64,000 bases of DNA from positions 1 to 64,000 of the forward strand of contig NZ_LR027856.1 of NCBI RefSeq assembly GCF_900607235.1. Direction: 5' to 3'. Position 1 is the first letter of the stretch; each line of letters opens with the position of its first letter. This DNA comes from Olivibacter jilunii (GTDB lineage: Bacteria; Bacteroidota; Bacteroidia; Sphingobacteriales; Sphingobacteriaceae). The notes under the pieces were generated by a model, which did not search any database, had not been told where the DNA came from, and saw only the letters and a program-made list of their open reading frames with translations. Below, piece by piece: positions 54,514-62,879 of the stretch. The position numbers and the translations under genes were made by a program.

Positions 54514-55107
54514 TTAAATTTGGCTACGGAGGTATTCCATCATTTCTGAGAAATTAGGTTCTCTTGGTTGTCTATTATGGTCAAATATTAATGATTCCAG
54601 AGCTTCAATGGCTTCTTTTAGGGAAACTTCCTTGGTAAGCTCTCCTTTATAGATACGTGACACAGGTAATATTGAAAGTTCGTCTAAGTCTCGGGTTGTA
54701 TATATATCGAAACGTAGGGCTTGGGAGCATTTTGTATTAATTCCGAAAACCCTGTAAATTTGTCCGGGCTTACCTACAGTTATCGCCTTATCGGATGCGA
54801 AATGTTCCTTTAAGTAAGACCATTGTTCCGACTTCATGGGCTTAAAATTAATTTCGAGGTTTGTAGGGTCTGCAATGCTTTCTTTTTGATTCTTATAATC
54901 TCGCATCAATTCTTTAAACACACCAGTTGTTCCCCTAATACTAGTTTTATACTCTAAATAGGAAATTATTTCGTCTTCGGAAACCTTATGGGGTAACTCT
55001 CTGTCATTTATTGCATCTTTCGCCAAATCGCCTATTTGCGTGTTTTTGGATGCTTGTGATTTTAAATACTCAATCAAGGTCATAATATTAGGTAATTGTG
55101 ACCCCAA
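54514..55107 (-). CDS. Hypothetical protein with an N-terminal YozE-like (SAM-like) domain
   Basis: A 197-residue protein. Residues ~9-70 (TLIEYLKSQASKNTQIGDLA, then DRELPHKVSEDEIISYLEYK and FKELMRDYKNQ) fit the YozE sterile-alpha-motif-like helical domain. The remainder (SEQWSYLKEHFASDKAITVG, in part, and DIYTTRDLDELSILPVSRIY) is alpha/beta and unrecognised. The better start may be the ATG at 55083. A minus-strand TAGCTTTG (55169-55162) is a likely -7 element. It lies downstream of the WYL gene in the same direction, 100 bases away. Confidence 0.6.
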   Translation of the reverse strand: MGSQLPNIMTLIEYLKSQASKNTQIGDLAKDAINDRELPHKVSEDEIISYLEYKTSIRGTTGVFKELMRDYKNQKESIADPTNLEINFKPMKSEQWSYLKEHFASDKAITVGKPGQIYRVFGINTKCSQALRFDIYTTRDLDELSILPVSRIYKGELTKEVSLKEAIEALESLIFDHNRQPREPNFSEMMEYLRSQI

Positions 55108-55207
55108 TTTACCAATAATTTAATAAATAGTAACTATAAAGAAATGGTTAGTTTATTCTAACAAAGCTACACTTGAATTCTTCCGAAGCTGATATGGCGC
55201 ATCAAAG

Positions 55208-56344
55208 TTACTTAAAACTTAAATCCAAAGTTTGTACATTTTGGATACGATCTATTCGAAAACTCCTACGATCTTGTCTCAATAAGCAATATCCTATTAA
55301 ATAAACAACGTTCAAAGTACTTTCCGTCACTTCAACAATTTCGAATTGCTTAACTGTACGAAGGGACAACTGATCATTACGGTTCTTGTATTTAATCCTT
55401 ATAAAGGACGATGTAGAAGCAGCTTTTTTGATAACCTCAATTATCTCAAGGTTTATATACTGCGTTGTGGCGGCGGTTGGTGTTGTAACAATGTCGAATT
55501 GAGGAGCCTCTTCCAAAAAAGGAGTTTTTGAAACGGTAAAGGTATTAGAAGGGATAATTTCAAATTCTTCAACTTTATTTGATAGGTAATCATAAGCTCT
55601 AAGAAAGTAGTAGCCACCCCGAGAAGCGATGTTTCGAGGCTTACATACCGTTTTTGTATTAGTGCCTTTGACGGTTAGATATCCGGACCGTTTAATGCAA
55701 CGAGTCAATGTGGAGATTGTTTCTGGGTTAACTTCTTCGATTAATTCTAAAGCTTCTATCGGAAGAACATTACTTGAAACTTTATCACTTGTAGGATCAA
55801 AAAAATTAAATTTTATATCTAACGATGGTACATGCCGTATATCAGCGTCTTTTTTGTCTTTCAGTGCGTGTTTAGTTTTATGAGGCTGATGATCTACTAC
55901 CTGCAATATAGGAGGTAAAAAAGATAGCAACGAATTAATTACGGTGCTGCCAATCCCGTTATTTAAAGAATTATCGTCATAGGTTAAAAAGGATTTCTTT
56001 TTCCCAAGTTCTATAGAGGCTGTTTTAAATACGATTTTATCACCCCGACTTAATATGTTCTTGTTGATAGAAGAAGTACATTTGGCAATTAGTTTCAGAT
56101 CTTCTTCCTCTATTTCAGCGTATATAAATTTATAAGGCTTCGGAGAAAACCATGCACATCTATATTTGAAAGTGTCAACTTTCTTTCCGCCAAAACTTGG
56201 TTTAGCTTTGTAAATTTCCACTATTACCATTAAGGGAGGAAGCATTATGTGGTCGCCGCTAATGACGATTTCGCTACATTCAGGGATGTAAGGATGCGCT
56301 TTTAATGTTACAACATCACCTATGCTAAAAAGTCTAGATTCCAT
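55208..56344 (-). CDS. WYL-domain protein with tandem WYL-like segments
   Basis: A 378-residue protein from ATG 56344 (an earlier TTG is less likely). The N-terminal ~95 residues (LFSIGDVVTLKAHPYIPEC, PPLMVIVEIYKA, KYRCAWFSPKPYKFIYAEI) are a Bacteroidota module I cannot name. A first WYL-like segment is GYLTVKGTNTKTVCKPRNIA and GGYYFLRAYDYLSNKVEEFE. The C-terminal segment is a clear WYL domain: IRIKYKNRNDQLSLRTV, VVYLIGYCLLRQDRRSFRID, RIQNVQTLD. WYL proteins bind nucleic acid and regulate defence genes. It is divergent from the reverse transcriptase gene with ~460 bases between them. Confidence 0.65.
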   Translation of the reverse strand: MESRLFSIGDVVTLKAHPYIPECSEIVISGDHIMLPPLMVIVEIYKAKPSFGGKKVDTFKYRCAWFSPKPYKFIYAEIEEEDLKLIAKCTSSINKNILSRGDKIVFKTASIELGKKKSFLTYDDNSLNNGIGSTVINSLLSFLPPILQVVDHQPHKTKHALKDKKDADIRHVPSLDIKFNFFDPTSDKVSSNVLPIEALELIEEVNPETISTLTRCIKRSGYLTVKGTNTKTVCKPRNIASRGGYYFLRAYDYLSNKVEEFEIIPSNTFTVSKTPFLEEAPQFDIVTTPTAATTQYINLEIIEVIKKAASTSSFIRIKYKNRNDQLSLRTVKQFEIVEVTESTLNVVYLIGYCLLRQDRRSFRIDRIQNVQTLDLSFK

Positions 56345-56803
56345 AAGTAAAAATAACAATAAAAGCCATAAATTTATTATATTTGTAGATAGCCTTGCGG
56401 CATGAGGACGATAGACGTTTAGTTAGGCCGTAAAGTTTTTCAGAAGGAGTTATATTTTTTCTCTCGATGAAAAATTTACTGTTGTATGAAAAGGACAACA
56501 GGAACGAGATTGTCATGTATATGCTCTATTTGACCAGTTAGGGCTTTCAGGATATCAAGCACTCTCACGAGTAGCAGAATCACTGAATAAGCCGTAGGAT
56601 CTTCTATAGTGCTAATGCAGCAATTTACAAATATACATATAAATATGTTAACTATCATCATTATTGGTGTTATTAAGTGAAACATTGAACTGTGTATGAC
56701 ATTGGAAAAGTTAGTGTGACTCAGTTATTGGGTGCTGGCCTTACCGAGACGTAAGTTATGTTTATCAAAAAAATCCGTTACACCATGCTGCAAGGCTTAC
56801 TTT
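56345..56803 (+). ncRNA. Candidate non-coding leader RNA of the reverse transcriptase gene
   Basis: Between the divergent WYL and reverse transcriptase genes lie ~460 bases. TATATTTG (56378-56385) would start a plus-strand RNA near 56392. It can form a hairpin of TTGCGGC (56395-56401) with GCCGTAA (56427-56433), followed by AAGTTTTT. An open stretch of 35 codons without an ATG (56490-56597) may be a gene remnant. ACATAT-AA-ATATGT (56635-56648) is a perfect palindrome. Reverse transcriptase defence systems commonly carry a template or effector RNA just upstream, so an RNA here is plausible but unproven. Confidence 0.35.
56378..56385 (+). promoter_or_regulatory. -7 promoter element upstream of the reverse transcriptase leader
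   Basis: TATATTTG matches TANNTTTG; no good -33 element is visible. It is ~420 bases before the reverse transcriptase ATG, so it would give a long leader or a separate small RNA. Confidence 0.45.
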
Positions 56804-58402
56804 ATGATACCACCATTTGATAAGAGACCTTCTTGGCTAAAAAGCAGGGGCTACATCCATATTACACCTAAAATTGATGTTTACAGACGTTATCAGGAGA
56901 TATATTCGAAGGTTCATAGTGAAAAATTTGTGGCACGACATGGCTTTTTTCCTTTGATTCATTCTGTAATTAAAGAAAGAAAATATAAAAAAATCCCTGG
57001 TGGAGGACGAGCACATTCTTTCAAAAAAGGAAATGAGTATAAACAAACTGCTAAGCTTAGACCACTACATTATGCGACGCATATTGATGCTATGATCTTT
57101 GGTTGCTACGCTGAGAAACTTTTAAAGCTTTATGAAGATGAATTGAAGCTATATCCAGGACTTTCTGATTGTGTGATTGCGTACAGAAAAATAGAGGTCG
57201 AGGAGGCAGAAGAGGAAGATTTTGTGGAATACGATGATGAGAATTCGCATGGTAAAAGTACAATTCACTTTGCGTATGAGGCTTTTGAGGAAATAAAGCG
57301 AAGGGCTTCTGATGGATGTATTGTTCTTATGTTTGATATTAAAAGTTTCTTTAGCGAACTTAATCACAAAAGATTAAAAAAAGCATGGTGCGATTTGTTG
57401 AAAGTTGAAAGGTTGAATCAAGCACATTTCAACGTTTTCAACGCAGCTACTAATTTCAGGTATATATTAAAAGATGAATTAAGGGTGGAACCTCAGAAAA
57501 GAGGTAGACGTTCAGGTTTTGATGAAAAGAAATTAGCTTCGATACGGAAATATAATGGAGTGGAATCTTTTTTTTCTTCAATTGATGATTTCAAGAAAGC
57601 AATCGAAAATAGGGATTTGAAAGTCTATAAACAGCCGTTTATGAAAAAGAATAGACCTGTCGGTATACCGCAAGGATTGCCCATTAGTGCTGTCTTGGCT
57701 AACCTATATTTGTTGGAGTTTGATAAAGTAATATTGGAAAATATTGTCAATAAAGCGGGTGGATTTTACAGGAGGTATTCAGACGATATAATGATTATTT
57801 GTAAACCCGAAGAAGCAACAGAGATTGAAAAATTTGTTCTCGAAGAAATTCAAAAAAGCGATGTCGAAATCAGCACGGATAAAACAGAGAAGTTTTTATT
57901 CAGCATAAAGCAGATTAGTCCCCGAATTAACAGAATAACATCTACACTCATAGGCGACGATGGTAAGCATCCAGGCAAACCATTAACATACTTGGGATTC
58001 GAATTTTACGGCTATCGTACGTTAATAAAGTCCGCCAATTTAGCAAAGTATTACAGAAGGATGATTACCTCGCTAAAGCGCAAAGTGAATAGAGCTGACA
58101 AAAGGCGTTATAGCCATGACGGAGATCTAATTTTATTTCCCCGGCAACTAAAAAGAATTTATAATAATATTAACCTTAACAAGGAGAAAGTTCCTAAGAA
58201 AAAAAAGATTTTGGTTAAGAATGCACAAGGGTTTTACCATTTTAATTTCAAACCCTTGCCTTTAAAAGCCGGGAGTAACTATCTTTCATACACCAGAAGG
58301 GCGAGTAGAATAATGCAACAGCCTGAAATTCATAAACAAATCAGAAACCGTAGAAATATTTTTTATTCAGCTATGGCGAAGCACATAAAACAGAAAGTGT
58401 AA
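56804..58402 (+). CDS. Stand-alone reverse transcriptase, UG/DRT-like (probable phage defence)
   Basis: A 532-residue protein from ATG 56804 (a GTG 24 codons earlier is possible). RT motifs are in order: RPLHYATHIDAMIFGCYAEK (motif 1-2, residues ~86-104), CVIAYRKI, motif 3 LMFDIKSFFSEL with catalytic Asp178, motif 4 GIPQGLPISAVLANLYLLEF (287-306), motif 5 FYRRYSDDIMII with the YSDD pair at 325-328, motif 6 ISTDKTEKFLF and motif 7 YLGFEFYG. The C-terminal ~110 residues are basic and unassigned. There is no maturase HNH domain and no retron NAxxH/VTG signature, which points to the unknown-group (UG/DRT) reverse transcriptases known for phage defence. The exact subtype is not determined. Confidence 0.8.
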   Translation: MIPPFDKRPSWLKSRGYIHITPKIDVYRRYQEIYSKVHSEKFVARHGFFPLIHSVIKERKYKKIPGGGRAHSFKKGNEYKQTAKLRPLHYATHIDAMIFGCYAEKLLKLYEDELKLYPGLSDCVIAYRKIEVEEAEEEDFVEYDDENSHGKSTIHFAYEAFEEIKRRASDGCIVLMFDIKSFFSELNHKRLKKAWCDLLKVERLNQAHFNVFNAATNFRYILKDELRVEPQKRGRRSGFDEKKLASIRKYNGVESFFSSIDDFKKAIENRDLKVYKQPFMKKNRPVGIPQGLPISAVLANLYLLEFDKVILENIVNKAGGFYRRYSDDIMIICKPEEATEIEKFVLEEIQKSDVEISTDKTEKFLFSIKQISPRINRITSTLIGDDGKHPGKPLTYLGFEFYGYRTLIKSANLAKYYRRMITSLKRKVNRADKRRYSHDGDLILFPRQLKRIYNNINLNKEKVPKKKKILVKNAQGFYHFNFKPLPLKAGSNYLSYTRRASRIMQQPEIHKQIRNRRNIFYSAMAKHIKQKV

Positions 58403-58454
58403 TGGTATTGTGGCCCGAAAACATTTATGTAACGCCAAAAGAGCCATACCTATA

Positions 58455-58501
58455 ATATATATTCCTAAATACTGTTTTCTTTAAGAATGTATATTTTTTT
58501 T
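58455..58501 (+). terminator. Terminator after the reverse transcriptase gene
   Basis: ATATATATTC (58455-58464) pairs with GAATGTATAT (58485-58494) including one G-T pair, followed by seven T. It ends 100 bases past the reverse transcriptase stop. Confidence 0.6.
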
Positions 58502-58703
58502 AGGCTGCTGATAACTTGGAGCGTGTCCTACTTGTCGGCAGTCTTGGCTATTCCTTCTAAGTCCTCGCTTCGCTGTGGGCTTTCCACTGCTATATCTCAC
58601 GCACCACTTTCAAGATATAACCTAAATCTAATTGCACTCAACCCACTCAAAAATCTCTAACCACTACCCAACTGGTTGTCAAATAACCCAAAACGTTCAC
58701 CCC
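58502..58703. other. Intergenic region between the RT cluster and the mobilisation module
   Basis: About 200 bases with a moderately GC-rich block (GCTTCGCTGTGGGCTTTCC near 58570) and no gene I can support. GCGTG (near 58527) and CACGC (near 58599) could pair over a long distance. The position suggests the start of the transfer region. Confidence 0.4.
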
Positions 58704-58730
58704 AACTTTGACTGAATTAAAGTCAAAGTT
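58704..58730. repeat. Perfect 10-bp inverted repeat abutting a small gene
   Basis: AACTTTGACT (58704-58713) and AGTCAAAGTT (58721-58730) with a 7-base spacer end directly before the ATG at 58731. In that place it would act as an operator, or as a hairpin hiding the ribosome-binding site of the small gene. Confidence 0.7.
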
Positions 58731-58907
58731 ATGAAAAGGAACACATATAAAGAAAACATTAGGAGCGCAGATCTACCCAAAGACCTAAAGCCTATTATCA
58801 AGCCCGTAAGAAATACCCGTACTAAGATCAGGCAACTGCTCCGGTCTTTTATCCCACTCCATTCACCCGAAGATACCAGCGAAAATTATAGGCAATTCCC
58901 CAATTAG
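58731..58907 (+). CDS. Small basic protein of 58 residues before the mobilisation genes
   Basis: An open frame starting right after a perfect inverted repeat. The product (MKRNTYKENIRSADLPKDLK, then RNTRTKIRQLLRSFIPLHSP, end YRQFPN) is basic and hydrophilic. I do not recognise it. The inverted repeat touching the start codon and the position in front of the mob genes suggest a small regulatory or DNA-binding protein. No separate Shine-Dalgarno sequence is visible, as the repeat fills that place. Confidence 0.4.
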   Translation: MKRNTYKENIRSADLPKDLKPIIKPVRNTRTKIRQLLRSFIPLHSPEDTSENYRQFPN

Positions 58908-59006
58908 CTCAAGGTAAATCAGGATCAAAAACAATTCAATAACCAAAGTTTAGACTACGTTTGGGCAGGTCAATTATGGCCCACGAGGGTGGGCAGCAAA
59001 GATGTA

Positions 59007-59022
59007 TTTTCGTATACGAAAA
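59007..59022. repeat. Perfect 16-bp palindrome with flanking arms, oriT or operator candidate
   Basis: TTTTCGTATACGAAAA is a perfect palindrome. It is flanked by GCAAAGA on the left (from 58996) and TCTTTGC on the right (from 59025), so the repeat extends to more than 30 bases with short bulges. It lies 75 bases before the MobC-like gene. In this setting it may be the transfer origin or the operator of the mob operon. Confidence 0.5.
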
Positions 59023-59095
59023 CCTCTTTGCCGTCCTTAAGGCCGGGGACTTTACTCGGAACTCGTAAAGTCTGAACTTCTGATAGGTGTATGAT

Positions 59096-59506
59096 ATGCC
59101 CAGGAAGAAAGTCAAAGATCAAGAGCAGGTTTTAAGCCATCCAATTATTCTAAGGATCACAGAGAGTGAATTCAATAAGCTAGAGAAGATCCGGCAAGAA
59201 AGTGATTGCAAAAGCATAGGGGAAGTGGTGAGAAAAATCCTTGCCAAACGCAAGATTACTTACCTGCACAGAGACATTTCCATGAATGGCCCAATGGAGG
59301 AACTTGCCCTAATCCGCAAGGAAATTAAGGCAATCGGAATCAATATTAACCAACAGACACATCGCTTTCACACAAGTCAAAGCAATGGAGAACGGGCCTT
59401 CCATGCCCTGAAAACAGCAAGCATATATAAGCAACTGGAACCCAAGATAGATGAACTGTTAGATATCGTTTCAAAACTAGCTAAGAAATGGTTGCAAAGA
59501 TCATAA
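59096..59506 (+). CDS. Mobilisation accessory protein (MobC/MbpA-like)
   Basis: A 136-residue protein from ATG 59096. The first half carries a ribbon-helix-helix-like segment (LSHPIILRITESEFNKLEKI) and DCKSIGEVVRKILAKRKITY. The second half has the relaxosome motif EELALIRKEIKAIGININQQ found in Bacteroidota mobilisation proteins. It should bind oriT and help the relaxase nick. Its end overlaps the relaxase gene by 19 bases. Confidence 0.85.
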   Translation: MPRKKVKDQEQVLSHPIILRITESEFNKLEKIRQESDCKSIGEVVRKILAKRKITYLHRDISMNGPMEELALIRKEIKAIGININQQTHRFHTSQSNGERAFHALKTASIYKQLEPKIDELLDIVSKLAKKWLQRS

Positions 59507-60786
59507 TCGGCGAAAGTATCAAGGGAATACTGCATTATAACGAGCAAAAGGTTACAGAAGGCAGTGCGAGGCTCATTTTGGCAAACGGTTTCGCCACAGA
59601 GATCGAAGAACTCAATTTTCAAAACAAAGCTGAACGGTTTGAGCACCTAAACCGCCTAAGACCTAGCGTAAAAAAGAATGCCTTACATATTTCGCTGAAC
59701 TTCCATTCCAGTGAGAAAATGGACGATGCCAAAATGCAACGGATTGCCACTGCCTATATGGAACGGATCGGTTTTGGAGAGCAGCCCTTTTTGGTGTACA
59801 GACACAGCGATGCAGCGCACCATCATTTCCATATCGCAACTGTCAGCATCAAACGGGACGGCACACCGATCAATCTGAATAACATAGGAAAAATGGAATC
59901 CGAAAAGGCAAGAAAATCCATCGAAGAAGAGTTTGGGTTAATGCCTGCCGAAAGTAAAAAATATAGAGTAGATCAGTCCATAAAGCCTCTCGATACAAAT
60001 AAAGCAAAATACGGTGAACTGCCTACCAAACGGGCGATAGGTAATGTGGTCACTGCCGTGATGAACAGTTACAGGTTTACTTCTTTGGCAGAATATAATG
60101 CAGTCTTAGGTCAATTTAATGTGACAGCGGACAGAGGACATGAGGATAGCGAAATGTTCAAAAAGAAAGGGCTCCTCTATTCGATTTTGGATTCGCAGGG
60201 TAACAAAATCGGCGTCCCGATCAAGGCGAGTAGTTTTTACAATAAACCAATCCTGAACAAACTGGAAAAAAAGTTTGAGGAAAATGCTGAAAAAAGGAAG
60301 CCATATCGAAATGACCTCAAAAAACGGATAGATCAGGTACTAAACAGATACGAGCGGTTGACTAAGACAACCCTACTTTCGGAACTGAAAAAGAATGGAA
60401 TAGCCTTGATCTTCCGCCAGAATACAGAAGGATTTATATACGGTGCAACTTTCGTGGATCACCGCCATAAATGCGTTTTTAATGGCAGTAGCCTTGGAAA
60501 AGGTAGCCTTGGAAAAGATTACAGTGCCAAAAGGCTCAAAGAGCTATTGAGCGATACGGATAGAATAAGAACCTATCTAAAAGCTCCGGCTACATTGACC
60601 AATTACCTGAAGCCTAAACAAAAGTTAAAATTAATGTCAAGGGCAAAAAATACATTATCAGTACATCCGCTAATATCTACCTCAAAAGAGGTGCTCTTGG
60701 AACTGCTGAACCCCGAACATCCTCATTTTAATCCCTACCTAAAGCAGAAGAAAAGAAAACGGAAACCAAAACCAAGGCAATTATGA
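59488..60786 (+). CDS. Relaxase / mobilisation nuclease (MobA/VirD2-like domain)
   Basis: Nicks and covalently binds the element's DNA at oriT. The 432-residue protein starts VAKIIIGESIKGILHYNEQK and has ALHISLNFHSSEKMDDAKMQ. The metal-binding histidine motif HSDAAHHHFHIATVSIKRDG sits near residues 106-125, with candidate catalytic Tyr in the N-terminal part (HYNEQK). The C-terminal third is very basic. It overlaps the accessory gene upstream by 19 bases and the coupling protein gene by four (ATGA). Confidence 0.93.
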   Translation: MVAKIIIGESIKGILHYNEQKVTEGSARLILANGFATEIEELNFQNKAERFEHLNRLRPSVKKNALHISLNFHSSEKMDDAKMQRIATAYMERIGFGEQPFLVYRHSDAAHHHFHIATVSIKRDGTPINLNNIGKMESEKARKSIEEEFGLMPAESKKYRVDQSIKPLDTNKAKYGELPTKRAIGNVVTAVMNSYRFTSLAEYNAVLGQFNVTADRGHEDSEMFKKKGLLYSILDSQGNKIGVPIKASSFYNKPILNKLEKKFEENAEKRKPYRNDLKKRIDQVLNRYERLTKTTLLSELKKNGIALIFRQNTEGFIYGATFVDHRHKCVFNGSSLGKGSLGKDYSAKRLKELLSDTDRIRTYLKAPATLTNYLKPKQKLKLMSRAKNTLSVHPLISTSKEVLLELLNPEHPHFNPYLKQKKRKRKPKPRQL

Positions 60787-62801
60787 ACACAGGAGAAGAC
60801 ATACAAGGGCTGCGTAAGACCCTCGATTTTACACGTCTCATCAGCATTTTTATTCTAGCGATACATTTCTACCTAAGCTGTTATAAGGCATTCGGGCATT
60901 GGGGATGGACAACAGAGATCAGTGACCGGATCATTGCTGTTGTCTCAAGAACAGGACTGTTTTCCGGTATCCTGCTCCCAAAATTAGCGGCTTTAGCACT
61001 GCTTTTTATATTCCTATTGGGAGCAAAAGGGAAGAAAGATGAAAAGATGGAGGTTAGAACCATTGTAGCATATTTGATCACAGGACTGATTCTTTATTTC
61101 GTCAGTATTCTATGTTTTTTTATCCCGACCAGGATCGAAATAATAGCCATACTTTATATACTCGTGACTTCAATCGGATACCTTCTTATCCTTACAGGTG
61201 GAACCTATCTTTCAAGGATTATAAAGGAAAAGCTTAACAACGATGTGTTCAATACAGACAACGAAACCTTCCCACAGGAAGAGCGATTGTTAGAGAACGA
61301 GTATTCCATAAACCTTCCTGCTAAATACCATCTTAAAGATAAGATAAAGGACAGTTGGATCAATTTTATCAATCCTTTTCGTGGCCTGTTGGTGGCAGGT
61401 ACTCCGGGAGCAGGTAAAAGCTATTTCGTTATCAGGCATGTTATCGATCAGCATATCCGTAAAGGATTCAGTATGTTTCTTTACGATTTTAAGTTCGATG
61501 ATCTTACGAAAATAGCCTATAATAAGCTTCTACAGTACAGAAATAATTATACTGTAAAACCCACATTTTGGATTATTGACTTCGATACCATTTACCATAG
61601 ATGTAACCCCTTAGATCCCCAGAGCATGGAAGATGTAACGGATGCTACAGAGGCAAGCCGTACCATTATGCTTGGGCTGAACAGGGACTGGAAAGAGGGT
61701 GATTTTTTCGTAGAAAGTCCAATCAACTTCTTAACAGCCATTATCTGGTTTTTAAGGAAATATGAAGATGGCAAATATTGTACACTGCCGCATGCCATAG
61801 AATTAATGCAGCAGGATTATGATCCGTTGTTTGCAGTCCTGCAAACGGAAGAAGAAATAAAAGTGTTGATCAATCCTTTCATATCTGCGCTTCAAATGAA
61901 AGCACGAGAGCAACTTGAAGGACAGATCGCAAGTGCTAAAATAGGACTGGCAAGGCTGTCTTCACCACAATTGTACTATGTTTTAAGCGGCAACGATTTC
62001 ACCTTGGATGTTAACAACCCCAATGAACCCAAAATTGTAGCAATGGGCAACAATCCCCAAAAGGTACAGACCTACGGGGCGGTTCTTTCCCTTTACGTTA
62101 ACAGAATGATAAAGCTTGTTAACAGAAAGAAACAGTTGAAATGTTCCCTGATTTTCGATGAATTTCCCACGATTTATGTTGGCGGTTCAGCAGGCATGCC
62201 CCAACTTTTGGCCACAGCCAGATCCAATTTAGTGTCCACCACCCTAGCAGTGCAAAATTACGAGCAGTTAAAGAAGGATTATGGAGCGGAACAGGCTGAT
62301 GTGATTACAAGCATTGTTGGGAATATTATAAGCGGTCAGGTTACAGGAAATACGGCAAAGAAGTTGTCCGAAATTTTTGGGAAGATAGTACAGGATAGAC
62401 AAAGCCTTAGCATAAACAGTAGTGATACCTCGATATCCAAATCTACTCAATTGGACTTTGCCATTCCCGCCAGTAAAATAGCAACTTTGTCTTCCGGTGA
62501 ATTTGTTGGCGTAGTCTCTGATACTCCTGATTGTAAGATTCCACAGAAAATTTTTCACGTTGAAATCCAGAATGACCATGAAGCGATCAAAAATGAAGAA
62601 ATGAGCTACAAACCTATACCACGGGTAGAGCAGGTCAGTCTAAAGGATATTCAGGAAAACTATATAAGGATTAAAGAGGATGTCTTAAATCTGATGAATA
62701 CTGAACTGCAAAAACTCAATGCAGAATCCGAAAGCTCAAAAACTGAAAACAAAGAAAAAGGAGGCGAAGAAAGCAGTTCAGGCATGCCTATGTCCCTATA
62801 G
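60783..62801 (+). CDS. Type IV coupling protein (VirD4/TraG family)
   Basis: Connects the relaxosome to the secretion channel. The 672-residue protein has N-terminal membrane helices (LISIFILAIHFYLSC, LAALALLFIFLLGA, TIVAYLITGLILYFVSIL and a fourth near 120-140). Walker A GTPGAGKSYFVIRH is near residue 205. YDFKFDDLTKIAYN and Walker B LIFDEFPTIYVGG near residue 455 follow, as does LATARSNLVSTTLAVQNYEQ. In Bacteroidota it is often annotated MobC or TraG. Its start overlaps the relaxase stop. Confidence 0.92.
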   Translation: MNTGEDIQGLRKTLDFTRLISIFILAIHFYLSCYKAFGHWGWTTEISDRIIAVVSRTGLFSGILLPKLAALALLFIFLLGAKGKKDEKMEVRTIVAYLITGLILYFVSILCFFIPTRIEIIAILYILVTSIGYLLILTGGTYLSRIIKEKLNNDVFNTDNETFPQEERLLENEYSINLPAKYHLKDKIKDSWINFINPFRGLLVAGTPGAGKSYFVIRHVIDQHIRKGFSMFLYDFKFDDLTKIAYNKLLQYRNNYTVKPTFWIIDFDTIYHRCNPLDPQSMEDVTDATEASRTIMLGLNRDWKEGDFFVESPINFLTAIIWFLRKYEDGKYCTLPHAIELMQQDYDPLFAVLQTEEEIKVLINPFISALQMKAREQLEGQIASAKIGLARLSSPQLYYVLSGNDFTLDVNNPNEPKIVAMGNNPQKVQTYGAVLSLYVNRMIKLVNRKKQLKCSLIFDEFPTIYVGGSAGMPQLLATARSNLVSTTLAVQNYEQLKKDYGAEQADVITSIVGNIISGQVTGNTAKKLSEIFGKIVQDRQSLSINSSDTSISKSTQLDFAIPASKIATLSSGEFVGVVSDTPDCKIPQKIFHVEIQNDHEAIKNEEMSYKPIPRVEQVSLKDIQENYIRIKEDVLNLMNTELQKLNAESESSKTENKEKGGEESSSGMPMSL

Positions 62802-62879
62802 ATTTATTGCCGTGATTTTTTTGGGTGGCAAACATGAAAAATGTGCCACCCACTTTTATCAATAAATAATTTTTTCTTT

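Noticed and set aside
56732-58402. Reverse transcriptase as group II intron, retron or DGR
   Set aside because: No maturase/HNH part and no intron-like ends were seen; NAxxH and VTG retron motifs are absent; no template/variable repeat pair was noticed. A repeat search over the element would settle the DGR question.
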